Origin: Bolinopsis microptera
Taxonomy: Eukaryota > Ctenophora > Tentaculata > Lobata > Bolinopsidae
Length of the DNA: 64,000 bases
Direction: 5' to 3'
Assembly (NCBI RefSeq): GCF_026151205.1
Contig: NC_087072.1
Coordinates: 13,182,169-13,246,168, forward strand
Program-made: the position numbers and the translations under genes
Notes under the pieces: model-generated
What the model was told of the DNA's origin: nothing
The model's database searches: none
What the model saw: the letters and a program-made list of their open reading frames with translations, nothing else
Part shown: one piece after another, positions 32,093 through 47,800 of the stretch
Layout: the number at the start of each line of letters is the position of its first letter
Numbering within the stretch: position 1 is the stretch's first letter

Positions 32093-35000
32093 TCATGAGA
32101 TAGCACCACAAGCGGTAATAGTGCCGGAGTAGGGGAGCGGAGGTCCGGAGTATGTGGTGAGATGTAGTGAGGACGGATCCCAGACAAGCAGCTGACTGTG
32201 CGACATTCCCCCGCATATCAGTACCTGTAAAAGAGAGGAACAGTTGTTAGATTAATCTGGCGGTTCGAGTAATCTGTTAGAATAATCTGGTGATATGTTG
32301 CATCAATCTGACATAATGTCAGATGATTAACAGACAAACCACTTCCGTCCTACTTTATTAATAAGTTTAACTATGAACATGTTGCAGTAAGGTCAGAGAG
32401 CTGATGTCACTAATTTGTCAGCTCAACAAGTATATGGTGCCAATTAAGTTGTGTCAGCTTACCAAGCTTATTATGATAGCACAGACTGGCCCAGAAGTAA
32501 CTATGTGTTAGAATCACGACACAGACAGTGAGTTTTACTGTGATTGGCACTAAAATATAGTATCTGGCAAAACCTGGAACCTAGTAAACATGGAACCCTG
32601 ACACGCAGCTAATTCTGAGTCAAGTTGTAAAATCTTAAAGTAACGGGCAAATATCTGACCCTTACCTTTTTTGACTTGGTTACAGCGCAGCCGAAGTAGC
32701 CCGTTTTAATGGGGAGGTCAGTGAACTCGGTCCACTTGTTGGCTCTCATATCGAACTGCTCTACAGAGGACGTGTAGCCCAGACTAGGGGAGCTCGTGAA
32801 GCCGCCCAGTGCGTAGATATTATTCTGAAACATTTGCTATTAACTAATTGACAATAGTGTAACGGTCGTAAACTGATAGCTCAGTCAGACTTTAACTCGC
32901 GAACAATGTAAATAAACTTACCAAAGTTACACGATAGTAATACAAAACCTACATATAAATCTTAATCATTATAACTCACATCAATAGAGACAAGGCCGAA
33001 TCCCCGACGCCCCTGACGGAGCGAGGGTCCTGTTCTCCAACTTCTCTCTCGAGGGTCGTACATTTCAACTGTGGACAGATCCATACAGTTTCTTCCTGCC
33101 CCTCCAGCAACAACTGAAATAAAGGACCGTGTTAATTAGGGTTTCTACGTTAATCACGCATATTCACGCATATCATTATGGATTCTGGAATCATTAAGAG
33201 TCAGACTATATGATAAGATGGATGATCAGTGATTAGTGGCCAATATTTAAATCAGCTTACCTATCTGATTGTTGTTGCTGGTAGCGGCGCAAGATCTCCT
33301 CGGAGTACCCAAACTAGCGACTTCTAACCACCTATTCGTTTCAGCATCTAACATCTCCATAGAGCTGAGATAAGAATTAGAATCGTTAGTTCCCGCCCCG
33401 ACGAACACGTTGTTGTTGAGCGCCACCCCACAGAGGTGGTTCCTCGTGTGCAACATGCTCGGTAATTCCTGCCACTGCCCCACGTACGCATCGTACCTGA
33501 AATAGAGTTTGTTAGGGGCTCGTGACTTATTGTTGACTTGTGACTGATTATGGAATATGTCACGAAGGGTAAGGTCATTTTTCGGATAAGAAACATATAC
33601 TTGAGACTTAACAATAGGAAGGAAATTAATTAAATTAATTTCTAGCCTAGGAACAGACACCGAAGTTCTCCAAAACAATCAGTTATTCTAAGAAATAATT
33701 TAAGTTTATCTGAATTGAAATAAGAACTTCCAACCCGGACCGGTGCTTATCTCACCTCTCAACATTACTGATATGGTCGGTCCCGTTACTGCCTCCAGCT
33801 ATGATGACGTCACAACCCCGTCCAATAGCCACGTGATCGCGTCTCTGAGTGAGAGGGAGAGGGAGCGAGTACCAGGAACTGTCACTGGAGTTAACCTCTT
33901 TGTCAGGAGGACTCGTGCTACTCAGATCACAGCCCCATGTCTTGGACCAGATAGAGTTTTCTTGTTGACCTGAGAGAGAGGGAGTTGGTTAGTCTGAGGT
34001 TAAACAGTACGAGGTTAAACAAACTGATAGTGATGGCTTTACTTGAAAAGCCTTGACACGCCAGCAAGCGCCAGACATCTATCACTCATGATGATCAATA
34101 TTAAAGTTATCTCTAGTTAGGAAGCACCAAGTGGTTTATCTCGAGTAGAAGCACCAAGTGGTTTATCAGTACCTCCAATGATGACAGCCAGCTCGTCCAC
34201 AATCTTCCTGCGTCCCCTGTTCCTGGGAGGTCCAGGCACAGTGCAGACTTGTCTTTTAAGGGGTTCAAAGTGGTTCAACAGCGCTGTCTCTAGGTGTGGC
34301 ACCGCCTCCACACATTTAGTGGTCGTGATGGCTTTCACAAAGTCGCTCGTTCCAAATAGGTGAAACCTGAAGTGACAGCGGTGGTTAGAGTTGATTTATA
34401 GCAATTATATAAAATCTGATAAGGGAATCTTATCGACCTGCCGAATCTCTTTTGTGTATTTATCTTGACAGGCGTTAATAGGATTACAAAAGTGCTTCAC
34501 CACACCCAGCATGATTGTTATCAACAGAAAACCGGCAGCAGTATAGGAGGGTAAACAATGAAATAGAGTGTATCATGTCGGAAAAAAGCATAAAGCTCTG
34601 TGTTTTTACCATACCTGACAGAGTTTAAAAGTTCAGGCATGAAGTCCCTCCTCTCGGTTTCATCGTGTTTAAACCACTTAGTAACCGCCTCCAGCACCAC
34701 CCTCTCCTCAGGAACCTTCAGTAGATCATCTGACAGGAGCATCATGAGTTTCTGGGGATCCAGTTGTACGAAGTCAGGCGTGTCGATCACTTTCGTGAAG
34801 TTTTTCAGAGCGTAAGATCTGGCCTCTGCAGCGGCGATGTTGCAGGAGTAAAGTTCAGAGACTTGCCACACAGCAAGGCAGTTTGAGGAGGAAACGTGGG
34901 AGGTCATGTATTTCAGGGCCATTCTTTTGAGGTCTCCTAGGTCCATCATCTCAGCTGCGGATAGTACACCCTGAACGTCTTCACCTGGAGATACGTTTTA

Positions 35001-35823
35001 TGGTCAGATAGATATAATCAAATTTATCAAGTTAAATGGATAGAATTGTCTGTAAAACATGGGGAAATGGTTGAAATTGATCAATCTGATGAGATATTAT
35101 TTTATTACCGATGTATAATGATATGAGGTTTTTTGTTGGACTTAAGCCAGTAGATTTGCAATCAATAATCATTTATCTAATGAACAAGGGAAAATACCAA
35201 GCAACCACACACGATTCACAATTCTGTGTTTCGTGAATGGTCGAATCACGATTTTCGCATACGTTGTAGGCCGTTAAGTATGAATTAAGAGTGAAGCTAA
35301 GCTAGTTTAATGGGTGTGAGGTGATCTTGTGGGTTTAAACGTATTTCGGATTTCCCACAATAATTGTAACTATTTCATTTGTAACTATTTTCCTTCGCTT
35401 GGTGGTCAAAGGCTCAAAGAAAGCTGCAAAAGTGACATAACCAAATTGACGATAAAAGTGCATGATAAAAACCATTTCTCACAGAACTCAAACTTTAAAC
35501 TAACCTAAAATACGAATCTTTTCATTGTAAATAAACCCGACAACAATGTCGAGCGTCTTCAGGGATATTCCAGTAAGTTTAACCTCGGTTGCCCAACTCT
35601 CGCGGGTTCCACACATGAACATGGCTCGGAAGTACGAGCACCGACTAGCCAGGATCACTTTGTGAGCGCTGATCTGGCCATCTTCTGCTTCTAGTATAAC
35701 ATCGCAGAAAAGAGAGTTCCTCCGCAAGCGTCCCAGGTGTTTGAATGCGGATAACAGGTGTTCTGAACTTTGCTCCGTGTCTGTGAGGGAGTTGTTTATT
35801 ATATACGGGACAGAATGTGCCAT
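32093..35823 (-). CDS. BTB-BACK-Kelch protein (KLHL type)
   Basis: Eight exons: 35505-35823, 34615-34984, 34173-34366, 33756-33969, 33261-33496, 32980-33113, 32666-32824 and 32093-32224. Every junction is GT-AG and every phase agrees, giving 585 residues. Such proteins are substrate adaptors of CUL3 ubiquitin ligases or actin-binding factors. Exon 1 is the BTB domain (LFCDVILEAEDGQISAHKVI, then SRCSYFRAMF). Exons 2-3 are the BACK domain (AEMMDLGDLKRMALKYM, FVQLDPQKLMMLLSDD). Exons 4-8 are the Kelch propeller, with GG doublets (VIIAGGSNGT, VVAGGAGRN, YALGGF, VLICGG) and the spaced W residues of each blade. The last blade is short and is probably completed by the N-terminal strand. I cannot name the vertebrate orthologue. 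Confidence 0.9.
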
Positions 35824-38800
35824 GAAAACATCTTTATAGTTGTCTTTAATTTAGTTAAAGTTCATTACTTTATAAATAAAGAGAGTCGTTCAAATTAACT
35901 TAACTTTAATACCGTTTATTCTAGACAGAAATTAATAAATTATAGCTGATTTACAACGGACCTGATTCAATGTAACGTCGTTTAGAGAGATGACACGGAC
36001 GAGACTCGGTCCTCGGAGTAGCTACAGTTGACATAACATTCGCTGTCTTGAGTCTGGCAAAGTGTAACGAATTACAAACGTGGAATGAAAAGTTACGAGA
36101 AAAGTAAAAAGCGTTTATACTTGGTGTTCAGCGACTATAGCTGTCTGACAGATGTTAAACATGTGAGAATCTGTCAACTGGAATTAAATTGTCAGGTCAG
36201 TTTACGTGACCTCCTTTTATAACTGTTAAGAAGTTCTTTTTAAAAAGTGTGAACTAGTCCATGTCACTACCAGTAGGATGTGGTGAGAGGTCAGTTAGAC
36301 CACCCCGTACCAGATTCAACCGACCACTAAGTGCCACAAAACTGAAACGTCAGATTCTGGTAGATTTATGTATCTATCAACCAAATTATCACTTGATGTG
36401 TCAATCATAATCTGTCAACAGAGGCTGAGATAAGTTTCTGAAGTAAGATTAGAAGACTGCAGACCAACTAATTAATTTTTAGAGGAGGTGATATCTGAAC
36501 CGTCACCAGCGGCGATAAAAAATAGCTTAAACTGACGAGCTCCGTTTCATTTACCAGAAAAAGTGATTGCCCTCAGAATGTCACCTTTTTGGTATATATG
36601 CAGACAAAATAACTCACTGATTAAAATAAGTCTAAAAGAAAATGACAAATTGCAAAAATACACCCACTTATCATCAGGGTTAATATGGGCATAATGTCCG
36701 ATTAGAAAACATTGCGGCAAGTACCAACTATCACAAACCACACTGTAACTACTTAATATAGCACCCAACAACAATACATTGTCTGTGATATATTAGTAGC
36801 ATATGATATTGTACACTATAACGGGAGACAATAGCAATGCCTGGGAACCACTCTATTAAAACAATACGCTTCCCACCAAAGCAAGGGAAACTGAATCTGT
36901 GAATATAACATCCTACACTTTGTTGTGGTTATATTACTGATTACTGAAGTACCATGATCTGAACCCCTCCAAGATTGGCTTCCGGTGCAGCATGTTATCC
37001 GGATAAAGTTGCAGACCTCAAAAAGAGTAAGATAATATCATGACAGTAACAAAATAACACAAAACACATCTGATACCAACTCTCGCACAAAGCGGCGACA
37101 CAGTGTGACAGTAAATATAGGCATTACAGGGATAAGGGAGACTCGTGATAACAGGTATATCTCCTCTTTAGAGGAGGAATCCTCGTCACCTCTTTGTGGA
37201 CCACTTTATCAACAGGGCACGTGACCCAGACCACCAGGTCACATGACCAATGTCTCGTTGTTGACGGCATTGTCCGGTATTGTTCTTATCCGGTCCAGTT
37301 TACGGCAGTGCCGGTAATGTTTTGGTTAGGTCAGAACCGCAGAGCTCCTAGTAAAAGTGCCACAGAGCGATTGCCTGGTAACTTGGGTCCTTTATCTAGG
37401 AACTGGTCATTGGTAACGAGAGTAGATATCAGGGGAACTGGTCAGTAGAGTGACAGGTTCTAGACAGGGTCCCAGACTGTACCTGATTAATGCCGACTAA
37501 AGTACGGACTAATGTGGACAGGGAGTGGAGCTCAATTTGAGGATAGTTTACAGGTCTACTACTTACAGCTGGAGAGAGATAATAATCACAGAAACAATCC
37601 GGCTCAACTTGTCAGTGTCATGTCACTCTGGAGTTCTAACGAGTCGCGCTAACCGCTGCCGTGATTAACTAAAAGTTTCCCATAATTGGAACTATCTCTT
37701 ATCCTCTTATCAACCCTTTGATCTGAAAGAAGCTAGTTCCCCTCAAAGGCTCGAGCCTACAGAGAGGTATTTGTAAACCAAGAAAGGGAAAATGAAAAGC
37801 TGAAAAGTGCTGACAAGCGCCCGTGAAAGCGTCGGGAGATAAAGTAAAACTGTGCCCGGTCTCGCCGTGGTACCCGGGCTCCGGGAGTCATGAAATATGC
37901 GGGCAGCTAGTGTGACTTTAATTAGGCAGAAAGTGCTTTTAGCTGAGACTTGCGACTAGAACTTCCACTTTCAGCGAGTGGGTACAAGCAAATGGAGGAG
38001 AGCAGAATTACACGCAAATACTGTGCGATAAACTAGAGAACTACTCTACGTATAGTGTAGGAGAGAGAGTTCTCATTTATTATGAAACAAAACACACAAC
38101 AACCTGATCGGCATATTAAAAGGGACTCTTCGTGTTATCAGAAACCTTATCACGCACAAGCATATCAAATGAGGGTTCTCCGATATACCCACAAGTCAAC
38201 ACGAGGCTACCTGCTCACTGCATGTTTCATGTGAGAACCTCATTAACTGTAAATGGTCGGAATGGTAATTGGATCGGGTCTCATTAAATGAATAGGGGTC
38301 CTGATTCCTGGACATTCTATCCCTCTCTTTTTTCACATGTTCAATCGAAACCGGACTATGAGATGAGGGCTAGCCAGTTCTGGCTGTGTATCGGATTACA
38401 CATGTTACAAGACACTCACATTTTACCATTAGTCACAAAGCGGCCCACAAAGCACTTTCTTAGGGTAAGCTTAGTAAAATACGCATTAAAAAGGCCCCCT
38501 TTATCGCACCTTCAGTTACTGTAGAATTGCACTTTAGCACCTATTTGATGAGTGATGAGGGGCACTTAGAGCTAACAGGGCTAGACACTAGTGAAAGGGG
38601 ATTTAATTTGGTGGTGGCTGTGATAATAATTTGTAAACTAATTTCCTGGTACCAGAGTGAATATTCAGGGGTATACCCGTGAAATGGACCACATACTGAC
38701 ATAGTTTCTGTAACATGTCGACTAGACAGGACCCTCCAAACTGAGGTGTAGACGGGAGATTACAGAGTCATTAGGATAACGAAATGCTCTGCAGTGTAGC

Positions 38801-41800
38801 GTGATCTATCAATGATTCAAATTGATCGAAATCGATTAGGAAATCATTAATTCAACTGAGCATTGATTGGATCAACCCAAGTAAATCAATTGAGCAATTA
38901 TAACGACATCAAGTTTGAGATAAACTTGTACAAAACCTTGTAAAGTTGTAATCAAATTTTATATTCGTATACATAGTTACAAGTACTTAGTACATAGCTA
39001 GACGACTAGGTCGCGAAAAATGCGAGTGCCTTGTCAACAATCCTTTTGGTGCACGACATTGAAACACCCGATGTATATCACAAATTCTCGCTCAAAACTA
39101 AACCTTAAATCTTATTATAAACTAAACTGAAGACACGGGGAGAATCACTGAATAACCAGGACAAAGAGTTGGGAGGAAACAAGCACCATATCTTCATGGT
39201 AACAGGTAGGTTGTGATGGTAACTTAACTGACAAGTTGTGGCAGTAATGGGCAGGTTGTGATGGAAACCGTGAGGCGGTTGTGATGGAAACAAGTACAAA
39301 CTACAGTAGTACGTACAAGTCGTACAACAATAACTACACGAGCATCACGTTTGCCAGAGCTCGCGACTTAGTGTGAAAACATCGCACAACTCTACATGCT
39401 AAATACAAAACATTGTAACAATATTTTGCGCTGGAAATGGCTCGGGAACGAATCATCACAACTTTTCCAGTGCACATTTTCACGATTGATCATCCACCGC
39501 ACGAGCGAGAGTAGACCAGCCTCATGCTGATATACTTGACTCGTATTGAAGTACTGGATGGAAAAATTTACAGAGAACAACTAGAGTTTAACTAACATAT
39601 GATGCTTATTTATCATGCACGCTACAGTAATCAATGGCCGCAAATTTCAAGACGTGCCTTAAAAATTCACACCAACACACTTATAATAAATTCACAACTT
39701 TTAACATCAACAAAAGATGTAAAAAGTGCGATTTCAACCAAGGTGGGGTCAGTTATTATTGATCTGCCAAATCACAAACAGCACTGCTTGGACTGAGCTA
39801 AGGTTGTCTACTCGAGCCAATAGTACGGAAATGAGGACAACAAATTTAAATTTGTCATCTTGAAAATGGCAATGCAGTTACTAATATACTATACACAAGA
39901 CTAATTACTGAAAACAGCGAGCAGTATTGCGGCGACCGTAGATGAGGGTGTTAGAGGTTCGTGAAGTACACTAAACTATCGAAACTTGTCACCAGGTTAA
40001 CCTATGCTCGGAGGATAGTGCGTCGCGACACAAGACAGGAACTATTAAAACGGCGAATGACTCAGTAAAACTTATAGCGACATTGGCCGGAAAAGTGCTG
40101 GGGAGATGACGGGATATCAGCGGAATCCCAAAAATTCATAACCGGACAAATGAGTTATACCACAAATTTGGGAAATTTAGCACAGACTGAAGAACACCAA
40201 CGGAAACAAGAACCTCCAAAAAGCGATGACTCTGTCTTATGAAATTAAATATCGGATAGAATTATAGAATTATAATATCAAGGTACTCGGAATTATACAG
40301 AATTATAATACCCGAGTACTCAGAAAAGAGGGACGTGACCCAGTGACCCACCAGTGACAGAACCAAGAGAGAGAGAGAGGGGGAGAGGGGAGAGGGCCTA
40401 GACTTGGTGAGACGTGACAGGTATTAAACCCAGTTAGGAGAATAATTAAAACCAGACGGTGCGGTAATTGGCTAATGTGATAATTGGAATTTAGTGCAGC
40501 AATTCATCGGGTACACTGACAATAGGGGGAAACAGTCATTTAGCATTATAATATTCGTAATCTTCACCCCTTAAGTGGGGGCTGATTTTATCAGAATTGG
40601 TAATTGAATTATGGTGTTACTGGTCAAATGGCGGGTAAAAGTTTGTAGAAGTTTGTCCCAACTCCCAGTTAGTGGAGAACAAAGTCCTACAGCTAAAAGG
40701 ATATATCACGAAATTAATGGCATTATTAATATTTAACACCACCAGGATCTCAAACAAGGAATTCCAGTCTGATCGATTGCTAAGAACAAAAACAGGCGTT
40801 AAAAATGGACCCGAAATTCCCAGAACAATCGAGCAAGAGAAATCAGGTAAAAACCTAAAACGCTATACAAGTCCGAGCCTGGTGTCGCAATAGTAATATT
40901 ACAAGAGCCTGGCCCACCGACAGAGAACCAGCAAAGAGCACAGGTGCTGCCGCGGAGAAACATTTGCAAAGGTTCACTATAGACACATGTGCTTACACTC
41001 GCGTACAGTCACTCCTACATAATATGTAATGCTCACAGCAGCTGCGCTGAACTCGCAGACCAGAGCGTAACTAGCGATAATTGTGAGCTCGACCAGCTAC
41101 ATGGGGAATAATTAGACAAACTAGCTCCTCTCATCTCATGTTAACGAGAAAATTCACAGTTTAAACCCTCATTATTATTCAGATGACAACTGACAGGGCA
41201 GGTATTGCTATTCCGGTAATTAGGAAAGAGCGGGGAGGAAGGGCTGGCGACCTGCCAGTACCCTCGGGTAGTAATTGGGGGTTACTAGTGACTACGATAA
41301 ATCGAGATTTGAGACACTGGCAAGAGCTGGCGACAAATCTTATTGTTGGCTAGCTAAAGAGAGAGACGAAATTCAAGATCGTTTAGCGAAACAGCGACAT
41401 GATATGTCTGCCTCTAAATAGTATAGACGCCAAATTATCGAGTGTACTTGTAAGTTACATTATGAGACTATAATAATATGTTAGTTATACAATATACAAT
41501 GAGAATATAACATGAGAATTGAAGATGATAACGCACAATAACGAATACAAGGTGAATAGTATCAGTTGGAAAGGGTAGAAACATACGGAGTGTAACGGTA
41601 AAGGGGAGAGCGTCATTGGCCTTTAACTTACACGCGTGATCGCAATTAACGGTGACTTTACATGCCCACGTGCTAGGTCACGAGCCGCGCACGATCTTTC
41701 GTTTTTTAGACTCGCTACAGGTAGTATATATATATACATCATACTAGTATACATTCCACATTACACACCGCATTGTAACATTGGAGAACAGCTACAGGTC

Positions 41801-44800
41801 CATTACAGTTAGCAATTTTGTGGAGCACTGTCTTGAGAGACTACCCACAGTTACCATCAAGCAACTAGATCAAGTAACCAGATCAAGTAACCAGATCAAG
41901 ACCATCTTATCCCATTTGCTGAACAACTCCGTAATGAGAGTGAAGGGGGACGTGGTGGGGTTGAGATTGAATCAGGGCCATTGACTGGTTATGGCTGGTT
42001 ATTAGCAAAACAGTGCGTTTAAACAAACATATATATTGATCATAGATCGACCCTGTTTAACGATAATAAATGTTAAACATGGTACAGGAGAGCGACTGGG
42101 AGACGGCAGAAAATTGGGAAATGGTCCGATCATTAACCACTAACACATGATAATGATATCACCGTTGTATCCCTGGACTAATAACAGTCCTATTTTACTA
42201 CTAGGCTGCTGTAGAAACTCCGCAGAGACAAAATACACAGGAGCCCCGATAGTACGGGATCAACATATAGTCTCGACAGAGGGCGCCAAGTTGAGCACGT
42301 TATTAGTGGAGCTGTATGTTTAACAAACAAATGATCACAGATCTAGGGGAGATGTCTGGGAGATTCAGGTACACAATTTGTTATGTGTAACGGTGGTGAC
42401 CTGTGGTTCCGATGGATAAATGATCTATGTGCGAGACTGACATTGATAACATATATTGGCAAGATTGCCGTCGCCGGAGTTGCAGATACCAAAAACAAGT
42501 CAACTTGTCAGGACGTCAGGGTACGTAGTTAATAAATTTAACTGATCATCTAAGTTATCAAGATACGCTGACGCCGATAATGCTAACTGTCAGGTTATTC
42601 AGGTAATGAGAAAAAACAAAATTTATAATAATGCGCATTGTGCATGCCCAGCAACCACTCGCACTGCATAAACTTCAAAACCAATAGCGACTGTTCACAG
42701 CTGATCGGGCATAAGTTATTCTCAAAGGGAATCCAAAGAATGATAAATAGCGAAGTCTCCCGTTGAAAGAAGTAACAAGTAAGCAGAACAATTCCTTTGA
42801 AGACAGACAGTTCACATAATTGGTATGAGGTAAAGACAGGGAAACTGACGCTATCACTTACGAATGTGGCCCGACAAAGGAGAATGAGGTAGTTTTGTAG
42901 CAGTACATCAGCTAAAGTGTGAGAGAGTTGCGAAAGAGAGTTACACAATGTGTACATAAGCCTAGCTAACATCTGCTTTTAGAGATGGTTCTGAAGTATG
43001 AGTCTGAGTCTGAGTCAGTTGCCCTATGAGGCGAGATGGAGCGAGGGAGCACGTGACCTTGGGATGAGACACGTGACTGAGAACGTGACTGAGAACTGTG
43101 ATACATGCGATGTTGGAAGTTTCAACATGGAACCTGAGGAACTATTCCAGAAGTAATGAGTGTAAAAGACTGAGATTGGAACGTGATGCAACGTGGTAAC
43201 AATATGTGGGTCGTGGTAATCGTGGCAAAATATAGTTAGCTAAGGGTGTAAATAGAATTATCCGTATCAGGGGGTCAATGATAAACTTCCGTAAACTTGC
43301 GGAAATTGAGGTGAACAATGACCGAATGTCGATGGGGGGGGGGGGGGGGGGGGGGTCATGAGTAGGTGTCTCAAGACCTGTAATTGGCTGTCCAACCAAC
43401 AAGTAAAATGATGAAGAGGTCAATGATTGATTATAGAAACTTGCCAAATATCTGGTAATAGAGAGGATCAATGACCAAATATCGAAGATAGGAGGTAACA
43501 GTCGAGTAACAACCTGCAGATATTTCGGGAACTAGGAGACTCTGTGAAAGAGATCTCTAAATCTGGAGACCTATGATCCCTGACATGGTGTTGGCACCAG
43601 GAACCCTACCACACTTACAGAAATAGAGAGGAATAATGACGAGGTACTGACGGCAGGGAGTAACACTCGGACAACAACTTGCAAATAGTCCAAGAACTTC
43701 CAGTCTCTGATACGATCTGCTACTAAAAGGTGGAGTAATCTCAGGACCGGCCAGGCAAACAAGTACTAAAATAACACACACCTCAGTATTGACACTAACG
43801 CAACGCTCCTAGCACTAAATCTAGCATTTGCACGGCATAATCGGCCTCAAATCCAGGAAATCAGGACAGCCTCTGTCCGACCTAGACAGCAGCCGCTGAC
43901 GTAGCTCAGCTCTATAATTGTTACCTCCAAGGTGGTTATATTGTAATTAGTTATGTAATTACTAATTAGTTATGATTGATTATGCGACATGGCCGGTCGT
44001 TGAGGGATGGTTTGCCTGGATCTGGGTGTCTCCATCTATCAATTCGGGAGTCATCCTTTCAACAGTTCCTCTATCGGAACATGACATAACATATAAACGT
44101 AATTCGTATGGTCGTATAGTTACATACTCTACCTAGCCTGGCTATTGTACTAAAATTAATCCACAAGGCTAATTTGTCCGACACCGGAAAACTCTTCTAA
44201 GGAAAATAATAAATCTGGTGCACACGAAACATAAAACCAACGCACTGAATAACCTATCACAGGGCCCCAAAATATTATTCTGAACATCCGGGCTCCACAT
44301 CACCAGGGAAAATCTCAGGGCCACGCTATTTCTGGTAAGTTATCAAAAATTCTCTCAACCATGAAAAAGGTTAACAGTAAGAAAAGTTGAGAAATATGAA
44401 TGACGACAGCGCTTTTGTAGGGATACAATTCGCTCTTATCAGTCCTCCGGTCATAACGAACAAATATAAATATAAAAGTGCAATTGAGAGTGGCACACGT
44501 TCACACAGCATATCATGTCCCGTGATTAATAACACCATTGTTGTCATTAAAAGAGATCACGATCACAAATAACAAAACAGACACCTACATCGAATACAAG
44601 TTGGTACGCTGATTCCAAACACCACACTCGGGGAAACAACAAGTGCACTTCACAGTTAGTACCACACAAACTACCCTACTAAATACATTACATCAGAACT
44701 GTGAACACCACGTGGTAATTGGGACAGTGCTGACTGCACAGCGTTACCAGTAGGAACAAAGACAGGTCTAGCACAAATAATAGTGTCCCATAGATAGACC

Positions 44801-47800
44801 AGATAGTAAAACAATAGCACAGTTCAGCCGGACAGGAACCAATAGTGGGGTGGTGGGGCAGCCAATAGTGGGGTGGCGGGGCAGCCAATGAGGGACTAGC
44901 GGGCACAGGAACTGAGGTGGGGCGGCAGTGTGAAGTGTAACCACTACACTGTGTTAATTTAACTGCTGTTGACGCTACTTAGCTCGGGCTAGCCTGGTTA
45001 GAGCCACATTACCATAACCTGGACGTTAAACGTTTGCTTTGTAGACGAGAGGGGCAGCTCACTCAGTGAATTATTCAAAAAGAAGGAGGCAGAAATGGTA
45101 CCGAACAATCCGGGTTAGCCTGATACAAAGGGACATCTTGACTACGATCACAATAAAATCAAGTACTAAGTCGTCAACAAACCGATGTTTAGTGGAGATC
45201 AAAGCTAAGCATCCTCTCAAAGAACCCAAGGTGGATCTACCCTCTAAGAGCTGACTGTGCGAGAACACCTTGTCTCTTCTAGTCCTGGAACAAACCCTAC
45301 AAAGAGCCACGTAACCCCTGCAGCCAGATGTGAGACGAGGGTGGGGCGTGCTCTCTAACGTTACTAATGCCTGGTTACAGGGACCCTGCTTGGAGCACAC
45401 ATCCGGGAGCACTGTTATACAGTCCAACTAGAGCCATTAAACCTGAACCCATTAACTAGGCTCATTAGTTAGAACTGGTCTTGTAACTGTATAAGACAGT
45501 ACTGCGGGGACGTTATCTTGGTAATGGTTTAACCAATCAGAGGGACGAACCTGCACGAAACTTAAACCTGGGTGGATGGAACTGAATGTTTAGTAGAAAC
45601 TAGAGATTAAGTAGCTTGCTTAGAGTTACTAGGCTTGGTTAGTAAAGTAACTGAATTAGAGATAGGTAGGCTGGGCAAGTTGAGGATGATATATCCTGTG
45701 CCTGGCGGCTGGTTCTAAACTGGTTCTTTAGTAGCACTAGAAAGAGACTGTCATGAATGAAAGAAAACCGAAAATAGGAGATTTACTGGGTGCTTCAGCT
45801 GCTGAAGGTTTCTAATTGCGGTTGGCTCTGCAATTTCGGGTAATTTCAGGCTAACAAATGTTAAATCAAGCACTTTTCATCCCGATTCTGCTGATCTTAA
45901 ATCTAAATATATCTTATTCGACTAAGAAGTGCAGTTCAACTATAAACTATATTAGATTATGAGATAATAACCAATAACCAATACAATGCAATAGCTATAC
46001 TATATGTTGACAGTTAAGTTTAACCGATCGATACAATTTATTAAAAACTGAAACGACCGACACTGAATTATGGCAGTGAAACTTCTTTACGGACTCCGTA
46101 TTTATATCACTATAAATAGACGATGCTTCTAACTAAGCATGGTGTATTCTGATTAACAAAGTTGCATATTCATGTAGTAAGACCTGGCAGAATTCAGAAA
46201 GTTCTCGATAACTCTCCAGTACTATCGATCAACCATGGCTACTGTACAGTGTACAACTACTACAGTATATAGCCGTGTTTCACAATGCATGTAACTTTTA
46301 CAAAGCGAATAATACAGATTATGCAGGATTTGGTTAGTTTGTGGGAGATAAGTATTAAACAATCAAACTAACCTATTCTATACAATGTCATATTAGTAGA
46401 GAGAGATGTATAAACTATAACTATACAGCTGACTAACCCGGAGTAACGAATAGGAGAAAATTAGCACAAAAAGAGGAACCAATATAAACTCTACCAGCAG
46501 GACAGATAGCTAACAATTTCACACAAGGAGAGCGCATGTTAATAATAACACGATAACACCCATATTAACACCTCCATCTCCGAGCAGAGAGGAAGAGGAG
46601 AGATGGAGAAGGGAGGAGGAGAGTGAGAAGGAGGAACAGGAGGAGGAGAGAGGAGGGATTGTGCTAAAACTACAAGTAGTAAAAGAGAAGTTTTACTATT
46701 AGCTACAGGTTGACAAGTTGCTATTAACTAAAGAGGAGAGAGTGCAGTGCTCCGCGTTATTACTAGCTCCAGGTAGTGAGTAATTACTCTGTAGTTACAG
46801 CAGTACACACACTGTGCACTGTGCAATAGTTAAACAGCACACTATCCTGCACCCTGCACCACTGGCACTACCTCGCACTAATCTAGGCGAGCATTTCCAC
46901 CAAACGGAACCTCGTGATTCATGTTTGCAGGAACTGGGCAGTGTCAGGAAACCTCTGCACGTTTTGTGAGGTTAATTAGAGCATTAAATGTAGGTAATGA
47001 CTGATAGACTACCTCAAAGCCCTAGTGACGGTAACTATCAAATCAGTTATCTGATTATTTTATAATTGGTGCTCACTGCATTGACTTCATGGCTCAACCT
47101 TACGTTTAGCCTGAATATTTGCTCAAAACCAAGTACCTGCAACCTTCCGTCGTTTCCAAACCCCGTTCATATTCTACCTACATCAGGCTCATTGTGTAAT
47201 GAAACTAGAATGAAATCTCAACTGCACAAAGCAAGGCTGTTTTATTGCCATAGCTTTCACAATTCACGTCTATATTAGCACCGCTAGTCGATTAGCGCGG
47301 ATTAAATAATTGACTATTGAAGTGAGAAACACAATAAATGCTTTATTAATGTGGCTCGAGAGCTACAAAGAGAGCGACTACTCTAAACGTAAACTTGGTC
47401 AGGCAGACATGCAACAGATCATTCTGGAAGAGAGAAGAAACAGTTTCGTTTAGACGGCTATTCACCTGCTAAAAAAAGTCATAATAAAGGTAACCTCAAG
47501 TGCACTCCTACATGACAGAATAAGGCGGAGAAAACAAATAATTCAAGCTTAATTTTCTTAATTCTGTTCAGTCGCCACACTCGACCAAAACTTTCAGCAC
47601 CATGCCAGACCACGGTGCATTCAAAACGGTCGCTTCAACAAATTACTACGCAGACCATATGACAAACATAAACGGGTATAGTTTTACCTGGGATAAGAAG
47701 TACAGGCAGCCAAATCAAATTAATCATCTTATCTCAGTTCTTATCTCTCCTTATTTCTCTCCATATTATCAATATTTATCCGACTGAAATCACATATCTG

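Noticed and set aside
37740..37775. Sequence resembling a tRNA T-arm
   Set aside because: No matching acceptor stem or anticodon arm could be folded around it. No tRNA or rRNA gene was found in the window.
41781..41984. 67-codon frame after a TATA-like sequence
   Set aside because: It begins with TTG rather than ATG and has no recognised domain or clear splice sites. It contains a short internal duplication. It could be an exon, but I cannot support it.
47602..47787. 61-codon frame with a good ATG context
   Set aside because: Too short, no signal peptide or domain, no partner exon found. Kept only as a possibility.
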